A DNA stretch of 64,000 bases, taken from Isochrysis galbana (taxonomy: Eukaryota; Haptophyta; Isochrysidales; Isochrysidaceae). The notes beneath the pieces are model-generated. The model made no database searches. It worked only from the letters and a program-made list of their open reading frames with translations, and had not been told where the DNA came from. How positions within the stretch are numbered: position 1 is the first letter of the stretch; each line of letters opens with the position of its first letter. Location of the stretch: contig CM030940.1 in assembly GCA_018136815.1 (NCBI GenBank), positions 753,418-817,417 on the forward strand. The letters are read 5' to 3'. Shown piece after piece: positions 51,908 through 63,895 of the stretch. A program made the position numbers and the translations under genes.

Positions 51908-52469
51908 CGTGTCCAAGTATAAACTTAGTTCCTCCATGCCAAGTGGCAGCGCAGAGGGAGTGGGGTGGACTGCAGTGGGAGGGCCGCGAGCCCCCCCCCC
52001 CCCCCCCCCATGGCGACCACCAATCTATAAGATTGATCCTTGAGGCCTAAGGCTAGCTGCCATTGCAGCAAACTGACGGACTTACGTGTTGGACAGATAG
52101 ACACACACAAGCAGACAAAGAGACAAAGCCATGGACGAGATGGCGAAAGATCAACGCGCATGCATCGTACATCTTATAATAACATTATGTCAGTCGGGTC
52201 GGCCGAACATTAGAACCGCGGCCACACCAGGTGACATAGGAGTGCATGGTGACAAACATTACTACTACTACAACTATCTGACCTTCAACCATGAGACCAT
52301 TTCTCCTCGCTCAGCGTCGACATCGAGGAGACATCAACTTCAAGCATGCATCAGTAGTTGTGTGTCAAATGCAGCATTAACATTTTGAGCTCGCCTGGCA
52401 AAATTCCGATCGCTCATCGCAGTTGCGTTGCGAGCGATGAAATCGCCGCCCAAGTCTCGTTGTTCGCAC
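51908..52469. other. Element 5' region and intergenic sequence
   Basis: Contains the minus-strand TATAC box, a C-run (51989-52007), a second start-like box CCATGGCGACCACC (52008), then the 3' flank of TPGS2. A TACTACTACTACAAC run lies at 52259-52273. No separate gene. Confidence 0.4.
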
Positions 52470-53604
52470 TCATTTGCGTGTTCGCATTTTTCGATTGGAG
52501 CTCCCTGGACGCTTCGGGCTAGGCGACTCGACACGCTGTAAGGCCGTGACTGCTTTTGGTGCAAGTGGCGCGTCGCCGTCCTCGGGCGTTTCGGACAAAG
52601 ATGCCGCGACTCGACGCAATGTTTCAGCATGAGCCTCTCTCCGAGAGATGTCCGCACGTTGGTCCTTGTTGAGGGCAAGGCGCTCAGGAGCGAAGAAGCG
52701 GATCTACAAAGAGAAGGGGAGCGTGAGAATGCAGAAGTGACAGAGGCATCCTCGAGCTTGCTTTCACGGCGTTTCATGCATGCAAGGTTTCGGCCAGCCG
52801 CGTAAGTTCGCACCCAAGATGAAGCAATACCGTCGAGGCCGACAGACGTATATGCATAGTGCCACCTCGGAAGGCCAAGGTGGAGCACCTGAGCCACAGG
52901 GAAAGGGAGCGTCACCTATCACTCGTCAGCACGGAAGGGCAAAGCATGGTCGAAAGCACGCGTACCATCAAGCGGAAGTAGTCGAGAAAGGTGTTTGCGA
53001 TGAATGACCAGGTGCATGAGACATCCTGAAACCAAACCTACATGCGCGCAGACGAGCACCAGCATGTCGGAGAGGAGAGGGAAAAGAAAACACATGGACA
53101 AGATGCTGGCGTCTCGGAGGCGATGGCGCTGCGGATGCTAGGGTTGCCAACCTGTGCCTGGGCTGGATCGCTTCTCAGGTATACTAGGCAAACGCGCCCG
53201 TGAGGCGTGCTTGCATCCAATTCGATCGCGCGGATCGGCTCATTCTCCTGCGCGGGAAGGGCGGAGCGCGTCCTGCCCATCTCATCGACAAACGCCGCCG
53301 CCGGCACCGGCTTCATCTGCTCGAGCCCCGCAATGTGCATGAACCCGAGCGGCATCAGACTGTCCCCGTGCTTCACACGCCATCGCAGCTCAAACCCGTC
53401 GGACGATGTCTGCAGGAAGGCCTTGAGGTCGTTTGGCAGCCGGACTGGTGCATGCCGCTCCCACGCCGAGATGTCAGCCGCGGTGCATCGGGGCCGGTCG
53501 GCGAGCTCGATGCCCTCGACCGAGTCGAAGGGCTCGAGCGCCACCGTCAACTCTTTGAGGACGTCGCCCACAATGTCGGTGCTCGGTGTTGCTGCCGCCG
53601 CCAT
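52470..53604 (-). CDS. TPGS2: Tubulin polyglutamylase complex subunit 2
   Basis: Four exons in transcription order: 53604-53152, 53037-52966, 52888-52814, 52703-52470; three phase-0 GT-AG introns; 277 residues. It follows the TPGS2 (SMI1/KNR4-like) pattern throughout: ISAWERHAPVRLPNDLKAFL, SSDGFELRWRVKHG, LMPLGFMHIAGLEQM, IRAIELDASTPHGRVCLVY, VWFQDVSCTWSFIANTFLDY, HLGLPRWHYAYTSVGL and FFAPERLALN. The C-terminus is basic and low complexity. TPGS2 is part of the TTLL1 polyglutamylase complex, which adds glutamate chains to axonemal and other stable microtubules, so the organism very probably builds cilia or flagella. The ATG at 53604 begins MAAAATPSTDIVGD. Confidence 0.87.
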
Positions 53605-54278
53605 CCGCTCCTTTGGCCGCGCGAGCAGGCCGCCGGCGACGGGGGGAAGAGTACAGTCGTGTAGAGAGCGGAGCCGACGAGTTTCGACGCCGCAAGATTT
53701 CGGTCTTCCGGACCGCCCCCTCGAATCCCGCACCGACCGCAGCAGCCGCACGGTCCGGAACGAACGCCCCGACGGGCTGCGCCCGCACTGTAGGACTGCA
53801 CCACCACGTTTTCAGTTATCAGGTACTCGACGTGTTGGGACTTCACAATCACAGTATTGTAAACGAACGAACCGTCAGAGTTTTATTGTTGTGTTAGTAT
53901 AACCTTAGTGCTGCGGGACCGAAGCCCCTCGACGGCAACGGCGCCCCTACCCCGCAATGGGTCTCCCCGGTTCAGATAACTCTCCTTGAGGCAGCTAAGA
54001 TCGATCCTAGCGGTCGCCTCTCTCCGGGACAGCGGGACAGCGAGCCCGAGTCCGGCTGTGTGGAATGGCTTCAGCTACGCTCCCACACACACCGTCGCCG
54101 CTCCCACGCCTTCCCCTCGGCCAGCTGTGCCTTGCGCTCGCACGCTCGCGTCCGAGAGACGTCTAGCGGCTACGCAACTCTGCATTCTTCCCCGCTACCT
54201 CCTCATGCTCTCCCGATCATGCTCTCCCGACAAGTGCTAGGGACAGCTCGCGCTACACTCCCACACCATCTACTACTA
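53605..54278. other. Intergenic with dispersed repeat end
   Basis: 5' flank of TPGS2. The stretch GTATAACCTTAGTGCTG (53898-53914) matches the reverse complement of 20306-20322, and flanking sequence is also shared, so a small repeat copy lies here. A TCATGCTCTCCCGA pair occurs at 54202-54233. Confidence 0.4.
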
Positions 54279-54662
54279 TCACGGCTGCTTGGCCTTTTTC
54301 TTGGCGAGCTCGTCCTTCCAAAGACTCCAAACCACCTCGTACATGGAGTAGCACTCGTCGAACTTCTTGCGCCACCCGGTGACCTCATCCTCCATCTCCA
54401 ACTTCTCCTTGTTGAGGTTGTGAACCAGTTGGCGATGGAGGTCGCGCTCCTTGTTCGCCTCCATCACCATGCGCGCCATAAAGTCGTTGTGGTCGCTGAT
54501 CGCCTCGAGCTTCGCCGCCATCGTCTCCATCTCGGTCAGCTCCGCGTTGGGGTCACCGGTCGGGCTCTTCATCATCTTGGCTATCTTGATGGCCCGTTGA
54601 ACACGCCTCTCTTGCTCCGCGCGACGGGCATCGACTTCGCTTGGGACGTGCTCCCACGGCAT
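54279..54662 (-). CDS. Hypothetical 127-residue coiled-coil protein
   Basis: Clean ATG-to-stop frame. The sequence is strongly helical and charged: RRAEQERRVQRAIKIAKMMK, then MVMEANKERDLHRQLVHNLN, ending WKDELAKKKAKQP. Hydrophobic residues fall in heptads, suggesting coiled coil. Third codon positions look GC-rich like host genes. I do not recognise the family, and no domain or repeat copy was found in this window. AT-rich sequence with CAGTAAA repeats lies upstream (54695-54735). It is either a small lineage-specific gene or part of an element. Confidence 0.45.
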   Translation of the reverse strand: MPWEHVPSEVDARRAEQERRVQRAIKIAKMMKSPTGDPNAELTEMETMAAKLEAISDHNDFMARMVMEANKERDLHRQLVHNLNKEKLEMEDEVTGWRKKFDECYSMYEVVWSLWKDELAKKKAKQP

Positions 54663-54839
54663 TGTCGCATTCGCGATGTCTCAGAGGCAAAAAGAAATAA
54701 CAGTAAAGAAAAACAGTAAAACAGTAAAAAGAACAGAGGAAGAAAGAAGAAGAAGAGTGAAAAAGAAGAAAAAAAACCCTAGAGTATATAGGGCGGTTCT
54801 CAGCCCTTCCCATCGGCCCTATGGCTACGTAAACTCTCG

Positions 54840-55105
54840 CGTGGCATAGTGGTTCAACCCACCGCCTCCACCAACCTTTTGCTCTGGGTCGCGAGTTCGA
54901 GTCCGGACGGAGCGCTCAGCAGTTCGAGCCCCGCTCCTTCTCCACTCCGCTCTCCTTCTATAGTTAAATTTCACGCTCTTCTTCTACAGTTAAATTCCGC
55001 ACTCCGTCTACCGTTAAAAATCCTGCCACCCTACCGTTAAAAATTCCGCACTCCGTCTACCGTTAAATTTCCTGCCCCGCCTACTGTTAAAATCCTGCCT
55101 CCGTC
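54840..55105 (+). repeat. tRNA-like A/B boxes followed by a 22-bp tandem repeat
   Basis: An A-box-like TGGCATAGTGGTT (54844) and B-box-like GAGTTCGAGTCC (54893) are about 50 nt apart, as in tRNA genes and tRNA-derived SINEs, but the arms do not pair as a functional tRNA. From about 54956 to 55100 a unit with CTACCGTTAAA and CCGCACTCCGT-like parts repeats about six times with drift. This could be a SINE head with a variable tandem body. Confidence 0.45.
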
Positions 55106-55293
55106 GCCTTGCCAAGACATTTCCTCTGCCTTCCTGCCGGCATCCTTGCCAGTTCCTTCCGCCCCGGTTTCCCGCTTGTCTCTAAATCGGTTTCACCGCA
55201 TTAAGACCAAGCTTAGTGGGGGGAAACTCCTCGTCCAGTTCCCCGGTACCCGAAAATCTCGTTCATCTCGTCGGGCCATCAAGGCCATCTCGT

Positions 55294-56460
55294 TCATCTC
55301 GTCGGGCCATCAAGGCCGAACCCCCAACCCGCGCACCTCCATCCAAAACCGCGCACCTCCGCACACCTACTGCATCGCCCGTTGTCCATCCAATACACTA
55401 GCCTCTGAAGCATTACCTCGAAGCCGTAGGCGTCCATCGATTTGGCCGTGTCGGTGTACGCAGACTCCTTCGTGCCTTTCGGCATCGCCTTCGACAAATG
55501 CAGCCGCTCCAGTATCGCACCTGTGGCAAAGTCGCAGATGGTCCCGGTGCCGTGCAATGCGTAATGGCCCCGGCGCTGCCAGAACCAGTCGTTCGTCACC
55601 ACTAGCCCCTCTACAACTGGCACGCCGTCGTTGAGCAAGTCGCCGTACCGGACAATGAGGTACTTCACAAGCCTCGTGCTCTCGTCCATAGCGGCACTCA
55701 ACACTTCACCTATGGTTGACACATGTCGTTGGAATGTCTGGGAGCTCATCGGCTGCCGTTGCTGCGCGGTGCACAGTCGCACATAGGCTGAGTGCGTTAG
55801 ACCACTAAAGAGACAGGCCACGGCGTCCCGGAGGACATCTCCGGAGAAACTGACCCTACGCCTCTTCTTCGCGCCGGGAACCTCCTCCTCCTCCTTTGGG
55901 GGCTCCTCCGCCAACGCATGCGGTGCAACACGGTCGGCATGCAACGCGATTGTGTAGTTTTCTCTGCAATTGCGGCAGCGCAGGCGGAGTGTCAGTCCCC
56001 ATGAGCCAAACAAGCGGCTGGCAGGGGGCGACTCGTCCGGCACCAGGCTAGCCTTCTTCTGGCACTGCGAGCACGAGAGAGTGTCGCAGATGCCGCACGC
56101 GAGCATGCGCCCATTGACCAAGAAATGCATGTCCGGTGCGTGAACAATGGGGGACTCCTTGGCTTCTTTCACCGCGGCCTTCCGCAGAGCTCCTCGGCCT
56201 CCTGGCGAGCCGAAATCCAAGGGAGTGTTCCTTGTCCTTGCACGGCTCTCCCTCTCCTCGGCAGGGCCTGCAGCAAGAGGGGCACTCCCTGACCCTGACC
56301 CTGACCCTTGAGCGCGCGGCGCACGCGCGTCTGCCTCAGACCTCTTCTCGCCTCCCGCATTTGTCGTGGTGCTCGTGCTGCGGTCTTTCGCTCCCGCCGC
56401 CCTTCCCTGCCAGGCTGAGTTGCCCTTCTGGAAGCCATGCCAGGCCTTCTTGCCCCCCAT
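55294..56460 (-). pseudogene. Mutator/Kolobok-like transposase, truncated
   Basis: 388 residues from ATG 56460. Disordered basic N-terminus; two Cys pairs (CGICDTLSCSQC, then CRNC), a zinc-binding pattern; then FSGDVLRDAVACLFSGLTHS and SSQTFQRHVSTIGEVLSAAM. The segment VEGLVVTNDWFWQRRGHYAL then GTGTICDFATGAIL matches the first catalytic-strand region of Mutator-type DDE transposases, which is normally D-G-x-W-x-K/R-RG. Here the usual Asp-Gly is Asn-Asp, so catalysis is doubtful. The frame ends soon after SMDAYGFEVMLQRL, before the remaining catalytic residues. A dead or domesticated fragment. Confidence 0.6.
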
Positions 56461-57380
56461 CACATCTGGGGCTAGCTTGCGGTGGTCGTTGGTGAAGGGG
56501 GTAGGGGGTGCGTTCGCGGCAGGGGGGGAGGGGGGGCTGCGTTCGCGGCAGGGCGTGGGGGGCGGGTTTTGGTTCGCATCAGGGGTGGGGGTGGGGGGGG
56601 AGGTGATACTTCAAAAAATGGTTCGAATTTCTTCATCTGAACGAGGCTCATCTCCGCCGCAAATCGGCGCACATTGTGAGAGCCTTTTGCGGAACTTTTT
56701 TGTTTCATGCATGCTACTAGAATCTCAGTCGAACGTGTTTCTTCACTGTAACAGGGGTCCTCCTCCGCGCAACGGCGCAGACTGCAAAACCGAAAAAACT
56801 CACCCCTTCCGCGGTCACCCCCCCCCCGCCCCCCATCCCCGCCCCCCGTGAAAATCCTAGGGAACCACCTTAATGTCTTTCTGCTAGACCTCACCCGCTG
56901 TTTTTCACATCTAGGGTTTCCCTTCTGTATCGTCGCATATCGAGCCAATGGTCATGCTCGATCCGTCACCCTAACCCTCATAAAAAACCCTATTTGACCG
57001 CCCTAGGCTTTCCCTCCTGACTCCTGATTCTTTTCCCCTCTCCTTCATTAGCCCTGCCTTGGGCGCCCCCCTCCATGCTCCGTCGCCGTTCACTAGCGCG
57101 AACTAAAGCTCGCTGGTGATCAACTTTCACCTTTTTCCCCCGCTTCCGTTGACAGTTGACAGTTGATTTTTGGTCTTCGAACAACCTACTTCCTACTTCA
57201 GGCAAGCTGCCCGATCGATTTCCTAACCATAAAGTACTTGAGAGCTCTCTCTCTCCCTCTCGCTGGCCCGCCGCAGGCGGCAAGGAAGAGGAAGGCGGCG
57301 AGCTGCAACCTCTTCCCTTAGAGAGCGAGGAGTGGCTCGAGAGGAAGGGCAGGTAGAAGAGAGAGGAGAGGGTCGAGAGG
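56461..57380. other. Intergenic; element end at 56986-57006
   Basis: G/C homopolymers near 56520-56600 and 56816-56846. The terminus ACCCTATTTGACCGCCCTAG (56987-57006) matches the end at 20254. The block 56905-56970 is shared with 31230-31290. No gene was seen. Confidence 0.45.
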
Positions 57381-57385
57381 GGGAA

Positions 57386-57628
<243 letters not shown>

Positions 57629-58009
57629 GTGCCCCCCATTCATCACCCGGTGGTCCCCCCTGAGAGGCGGAGGGCATCGAGGAGAGAGAGCAGAGGTCGA
57701 GTGGAAGGAAGAGACTGCGATTCTTCTCTGCCATAAACTAGGGTAGTTCGCGGGCTCTCTCCCCATCTCTTTCCAACGCTCGCACACTGAGGCTCTGAGG
57801 CTCTGATTTCTCACCCCCCCCACCGCGCGGGGGAGGAAAGGGTGCGGTGCCATCCCGCTCCAGCGGAGAAGACACAAGAGAGAGAGAGAGAGAGAGAAGA
57901 GAGGAGAGAGCCACCGCGCCCTCGAGCCGCCCCGACCGTTGCGTCTCTTCTCCATCCGAGGTCATAGTACTTCTTCATACCAAGCTGAATGGGTGTCGGT
58001 TGCCTCTCC

Positions 58010-58335
58010 TCCTTCCTTCCCCTCTCGCTGGGCCTTCCTCCTATCCCTACCCTTTCTTTCACTCTCCTGCCTCGCTCTCCCCCTCTCCTCAGCGGGCTCA
58101 TCCCCTCCCTCCCTCCCTTCTCTTCCCTTTTCCCTCCCTTTCTCTTCTCTCTCTCTCGCGCGCTCCACGTGTAGTAGGCGCCCGCCTCCCCCCCACCTTC
58201 CCCTTCTTCCGCCTCCCCCTCACTGCGCGCGCGCCCCCCTTCCCCCCTCGGCCCCTTCCCTCCCTCCCTTCTCCTCGCTTCTCGCTTCGCGCCCTTCTCG
58301 CTTCCACCCCCCGACCTTCCCACCCCAAGCCACCT
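58010..58335 (+). promoter_or_regulatory. Pyrimidine-rich leader of C9-methyltransferase gene
   Basis: CT-rich coding strand for about 320 nt up to the ATG at 58336, without a TATA box. The open frame spanning it is Pro/Ser/Leu-rich and probably untranslated. Confidence 0.4.
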
Positions 58336-61076
58336 ATGGTCCTCGAGAAGATCTACGTCGGCATCACCATGGCCAACAGGTGGTCTGACCCCACCTCTCT
58401 CCTCATCGTGAGCCTCGCGGGCGGAATCCCGCTCTTCGTGGCGCTCGAGGCTGCAATCGCCCTCACCTACGGCGTGGTCTATGCGGCGGTACTGCCCATC
58501 GCCATTACGGTATGGTACAAGATGATCCACCTCAACACGCCCGCCGCAGATACCGAGGCCTTCCTCATATTCAAGGTGAGAGAGAGCCAGACGAGCAGGG
58601 ACTGCGCGGCGGGAGAGGGCAATGCCTCTGCTCACGAGGCCCGGGGTGCTCTGCACCTCACAGCGCTGTGCCAGCCGGCGTTAGGCTACTCATGCCCTGC
58701 CGTCACATCTCGTGGGTGGCTTGGAGCCCGTCGTCGTGCTTTTGGGCCGTCGATGCAAAAGGAACCGCTCAAATCAGGCGTGCACGTTGCGTCTCACAAC
58801 ACTGCTGCCTCCGCCAGATGGTTACACCGCTCGCCCTTTGCATCACAGGATGACAGCCTGCGTCGCCGGTGGGGGAAGAACAAGATTCCGATGCACATCC
58901 TCGTCGAGGAGTTCCTCGAGGACAAGGTCACGCTCTCCGCCACACGCCTGCCACAACGCTGAGCAAGCTGCACACTACGCGAGCAGGGCACGCGAGCGCA
59001 TGTGACACCGGGCGCTAGTGCTGCGGTTCGGCCCCAGCCCTGGCAGTCTAGCCTGCTACGATTCTTGCTGACTGGATCTGCGACTCGCACGCACAGATTG
59101 CCTTCAAGAAGGACATTTTCGAGACCCTCGACCAGCACCGCAACGACTTCATCGATTGGCGCCCGACATGGAATCTTGTCGTGTTCCTCGTGAGGCAGGT
59201 GAGCCTGTTGGTCTTCAACATGAGCAGAGTGCGAAAACGCGCTGTAGCCGATGAGGAAGGCTTCCTTGTGCCCATGCTGCACACAGCCTACGGCGTCCCG
59301 ATTATCCCCACGGCAATAGCCCTACATCCGCGGCGCTTAAATGTTGTGTCATGTCATGCGGCCTTTGGCCCGGGGTCCACAACCGCTTGCCTTCCCCATC
59401 CACAGGCGCTCCCGTCGACCTCCTCCTCCTTCAAGTCAATTGCCGCAACCAAGAAGGAGATCGCCGATCACTACGACATGGGCAATGATTTTTTCGGCGC
59501 CTTCATGGGCCCCTTGATGATCTACACTTCCGCAATCTTCCATGGACTCCACCAAACGCTTGAGCAGGCTCAGGTGAACAAGCTTGACGCCATCTGCGAG
59601 AAGCTGCACCTCAAGAAGGGCGCCAGTATGCTCGACATTGGATGCGGATGGGGAACTCTCGTGCGCCATGCGGCGTCGAAGTTCGGGGCCAAGGTGCGCA
59701 CACGCGCAGCCGTGCTGCACCTGCGTTGAGCGCTTGGCTGGCTTGCCTGCCCTCCAGGTCCACGGAAGGGAGGCGGCATCTTCGTTGGCCAGCAAGAGGC
59801 CGAGCTGGTCGCGCCGCTTGCGATCACGGCCACTGATCACATCATTCTCCTGTTTTGATAGGCTGTCGGCGTGACCCTGTCTAAGGAGGGCGCGGCATGG
59901 TGCCGTGAGCAAAATGCCAAGGAAAAGCTCAATCCCGAGCAATGCGACATCCTGCAATGCGATTACCGCGAGATTCCCCAGTCTAAAGAGGTGTTCATCC
60001 CAACCCCCCATCCTCGCGCCACATACGACCGAGGACCCTGCTGACGCCCCGGTAGTCTTCTCCTTGATGTTTTGGACTGAGCCAGGGCGAGAATAGCAGT
60101 CCGCCTCATCTCTGTGCGCGTCCTTACCCTTCGCCCCACTGCCATCTTGGCGTACTCGCTACAGGCCTTTGACGCCATCTCGGCCGTTGAGATGGCTGAG
60201 CATGTTGGCCTTGCCAACTTCCAGCTCTTCCTGGGCTCCGTCTTCAACATGCTGAAAGACGACGGGCTCTTCTTTATGCAGGTGGGGCCGAGGCTGGGGA
60301 CATGGACCGCCCAGCCGGAGGGCACGCCGCCCTCCCACGAGTTGACACATGCTGTGGCGCCCTCCCTCCTCTCACCTTCGGCATCACGAATGGCCCCACC
60401 AAGAGCGCGTCTACTCATCTTGTGGCAGGTGGCCGGTCTGCGCAAGGGTTCCAACTGGCAAGACGTCCAGTGGGGACTCTTCATGTCTAAGTACATCTTC
60501 CCCGGCGCTGATGCCTCCACGCCCCTCTATTGGTACACCAAGGAGCTCGAGAAAGCCGGTTTCGAGGTAAGATCCCTGCCGAGAACGGAGCGCGCGCGCT
60601 ACTTCCTGCTTGTAGCTTGCGCTTCGTGTGGTTCCGACTCGACGGGTGTCTTCGCATCACCAGGTCCATTCCGTGGAGAACATTGGCCGTCACTACTCGC
60701 ACACGCTGAAGGCGTGGTATGACAACTTCCAGAAGAACAAGAGCAAGCCCGAGGTGGCCAAGTATCCTGCTCGCCTCCACCGTCTGTGGGACATTTTCTT
60801 GGCCTGGTCCGTGGTCGCCGCGGGACAGGTGCGCGCTCGGCTAGATCACTTCAAAGGGTATCGTTGCTGGCGAGCTACGGAGGCAAAGTGTGTGCCTCGA
60901 AGCATCTTTGTTGTTCCCCGCTTGGTTCGCACTGAGAGTCTCCGATGCATGTCGGTGTTACACAGGGCTCAGCGACTTGCTATCAGATCATCTCGCACAA
61001 GAATAAGTATTCATTCCCGCGCGACATCTTCTGCTCGAAGGACGTCGTCCGCCCGTCGGGCGGCCCGCGCCCGTAG
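58336..61076 (+). CDS. Sphingolipid C9-methyltransferase
   Basis: Nine exons (58336-58575, 58849-58926, 59097-59198, 59406-59693, 59862-59990, 60165-60281, 60429-60566, 60664-60828, 60966-61076), all introns GT-AG and phase 0, 455 residues. Two N-terminal membrane helices (about 18-62) precede a cyclopropane-fatty-acid-synthase-type SAM methyltransferase core. Motifs: KNKIPMHILVEEFLED, DHYDMGNDFFGAFMGPLMIY, the SAM-binding LDIGCGWGT (216-224), QCDYREIP, SAVEMAEHVG, the partial match VAGLRKGSNWQDVQWGLFM then SKYIFPGADASTPL, and GSATCYQI. Membrane helices plus YIFPGADASTP mark the C9-methyltransferase branch known from fungi, which methylates the ceramide long-chain base at C9. Location is probably the endoplasmic reticulum. 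The product would be 9-methyl-branched sphingoid bases. Confidence 0.92.
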
Positions 61077-63530
61077 AGTCGAGTATGTGGTAGAGCCGTG
61101 CGATGCGGCTTGGCCCTAAAGGGATTTATTGCGGTATTGCAAGGTCGAAAGTCTCTCGGAAAAGACGGGCTCCGTTCGGAGGATTCCGTCTGCTTAGTGG
61201 TACAACCCGCCTTTGCAGGTCTACGGGCCAAGGGCGCGGCTTGGTGTCCAAGTGGCGCTCGAAGAGCGCGTGGGAAAGAGCCGGACCCCAAAAAATCGCT
61301 GACGAGTTGCGTTGAGGGCCTTAGAGCCGACACGTGGATTGCGGCCGGGGAATGAGCTATGCACTCGACACAGAGGCGTGCCTTGTTCGGCGCCGAACCC
61401 GCGGGGTAGGGGCGGGGACCGAGGGTATCCATGACGTGATGTACATAGGCGCATAGATCTAGGATTTTGCAGCTGCGTCGGCGCTCTTCAACGCGCTGTC
61501 CCGAGGCACGTCCATGCAATGCCTGGAAGGGTCGCACAAGGCGGTGCTGGTCTCGCATTTGTCCTGCACTCGTCTCTCCTCCGATGAGTCCCGATGAGCA
61601 GCGTGAGTTAATGAAGTGTCGCATGGGGAGAGTCAAGGGGAAGCATGAGCGAGGGGAGCGGTGTGCGTGGTTGGTCGCTGTCTTTTGCGGTGGGACGGCT
61701 GGTTTTCGCGTTGATAAGTGGCTCATGGGCTGCCACGTGCTGTTGGTGGGTGCTCGCGGGCGGGGGCCGACCACCACCGCGCTCTTGCTGGGGCACGGCG
61801 AAGGAGAGCCTGCCACGCCAGTTCGGTCGCCATCGCTCGGCTCCCACTTCGGATGGCGGGAAAAGCCGGCGGGGGGGGAACTTCGCCGAGTGTGGTAAAA
61901 AATATTGTGACTCCCCGATGCACCGATGGGATGTGACGTGTGTTGTGCGAGTGGTGGTGGTGGTATGGCTGTGGTTGCGTTTAGGGTTTAGGGCGCAGCG
62001 TTACCCCGCCCCACCGGCGAGGCGATAGCTGGCCCGTGCCGGAGGTCGGCGTGGCGGAGCCGGCGGGACGAGTGGCGTGCGCGGAGGTGCCGCCGGCGAT
62101 GGCCACACGTTCCGCACGAAGAGCACGCTAGCCCACGCCACTAGCGGCGGCGCTCACCTCCACCTCGACTATTCGTGGCGCGCCGCCGAGGCAGACGTCG
62201 AGTCGGAGTGGCGGTGGCGGGTCGCCCGGGCGGGCACGGGCGGACACCCGCACACGTCGAGGCGTCGCCCTCGGCCGCGTCGACCATCGCAATCAACAAT
62301 CAACGCGTTGGACGCGATGAGCGATGAGCCGGCCGTCGCCTGTCAGAGCGATGCTCGTTTCCACTTTGGGAACGAGTCGCGCGAAGCGGCGCACCGGCGG
62401 CTAGCGCGGCGCATGGTTCATCCGGGGAGCCCGGAACGGGCTCATCGGGGGAACGGGGGAGGCCAAGGACGGGCGGCATTTGATGTGGACGGGAGAAGTG
62501 CACGGAACGCGAATCGGAGTGACGGAGAGCGCGAGAGAGGGCGCGGCGAGCAGATACTGCCGGTTCGGGACTCGTAGGGGCTCGTAGACTCGAAAGGGTT
62601 ACTAGGAAGACTCGGGGCTTGGGGTACTCAGGGGGTCTGCAGGCCACCAACAGGCGCGCTCAACGGTGATGGGTCCATAGGAACAGATTGAATCAATCTC
62701 TAGTGGGTGATTTCTAGCGAGAGACCACACACAAGGCACTACTGGGGGCTCAAGGGTACGAGGGGTCACGGCATGGCTTCGATCGGAGAGCGCTGCGACG
62801 GCTGCTGGGTGCGTACGAAGACACGCCACACCACTTTCTAACATAAACAAGGACAACACGTAATAAACAGGGGAGCGAAAGCCACGGTGGGTCAACAGAG
62901 AGAGCAAAGAAGGAACCAATTGGCCGGAAGAGAACTCGTCGTCCTAGAGAAGAATTGCACACAGAAAAGGCGCGAAAGGGATTCGTCCATGCTTAGTGAA
63001 GATCCTATAAGATTCATCGGCGAATAGCGTCTCAACGCGAGCACAGCGGCGTGCACTTTACCTATAGCTTTTCGTAGCTTAGCCATGGAGTAGCTGGTAG
63101 ACTTAAATGAAAAGTCTAGAAGCTTACAGAGGTGTTAGACTTACAGAGTTTAGACGCTTGAGGTTCTTGAGGGTGTACTTTAGCAAGCAAGATGCTCGCT
63201 ACTTCCTTGGTCTTCATCGACACGTGCTTACTACTCCCTTGATCTCCATGCCTGGGTGATCAGTCCAGAGCTAGAGCATATTCATATTCCGCGAGTAGAA
63301 AGAAGCCTGTCTATAGCTGTAGAAGCTGAAGCTGCTTGGCCACGTGGGTATGATGGTAGACAGACCAACATTGAATGAAGTGTAGTGATTGATAAAAGCG
63401 TGGAGACGTCGTAGACGTATAGATAGACATAAGAACGAAGATTGATGATTTACCATCGCGGTTATAACGGTAGAGCGGAGCAGCGCAATAGCGAAATAGA
63501 CTGTAGACCTGTAGAGGCTCGCGAATGCGA
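61077..63530. other. Intergenic, no gene recognised
   Basis: Begins with the C9-methyltransferase 3' flank. GC-rich to about 62600, then more AT-rich. Frames such as 62077-62577 lack domains and use Arg/Ala/Gly-rich sequence expected from GC bias. AGGGTTTAGGG occurs once near 61981 but not as an array, so it is not a telomeric repeat. No RNA gene was recognised. Confidence 0.45.
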
Positions 63531-63539
63531 CAAGCTCAG

Positions 63540-63895
63540 GGGGCAGGTGAGGCTGGGGCATGGCCCTGGCCCCTCCTGCCTCTCCCTCGCTGGCTCTCGC
63601 GCCCTTGCCGGTCGACTGGAGCTGGCTGGGGGCTCCTGATCAGGGGGGGCCAGGGGGAGGAGGGGTTGGGCCAAAGTGAGAGGCTGAGAGCAGCTGGAAG
63701 CTGGCCAACGCGCGCGCCAGGGCGTGCGATCTGTGCCGGACTCTCGGCAGGGAGAGTCTGGGCAGTCTGGGTGAGTCCCCCCTGCATGCCAAGAGGCAGC
63801 GCAGGGGGGTGGATGGTTCTCGCCCCCCATGAGGGGAGTCGAGAGAGTGGGGGGGGCGCGAGGCCCCCCTCCATGGCGACCAATCATAAGATTCG
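63540..63895 (-). repeat. Dispersed repeat R4, minus-strand copy
   Basis: Reverse-orientation relative of 18757-19100 and 23806-24100: CTGCCTCTCCCTCGCTGGC, GTCGACTGGAGCTGGC, CATGCCAAGAGGCAGCGCAG and the terminal CCATGGCGACCAATCATAAG. It pairs best with the left arm of the inverted repeat at 23485-23795. Confidence 0.7.

Noticed and set aside
54844-54905. A functional tRNA gene
   Set aside because: A- and B-box-like stretches are present, but the T-arm has only two of five pairs and no proper acceptor stem forms.
57847-58962. 371-residue single frame as the C9-methyltransferase N-terminus
   Set aside because: It reads through the pyrimidine leader and through intron 1. The recognisable protein starts at ATG 58336 and splices at 58575.
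61981-61992. Telomeric TTTAGGG repeat
   Set aside because: Only one to two units, no array.
62077-62577. 166-residue frame downstream of the C9-methyltransferase gene
   Set aside because: Arg/Ala/Gly-rich composition expected from GC bias, no motif, no homologue in the window; not reported as a gene.
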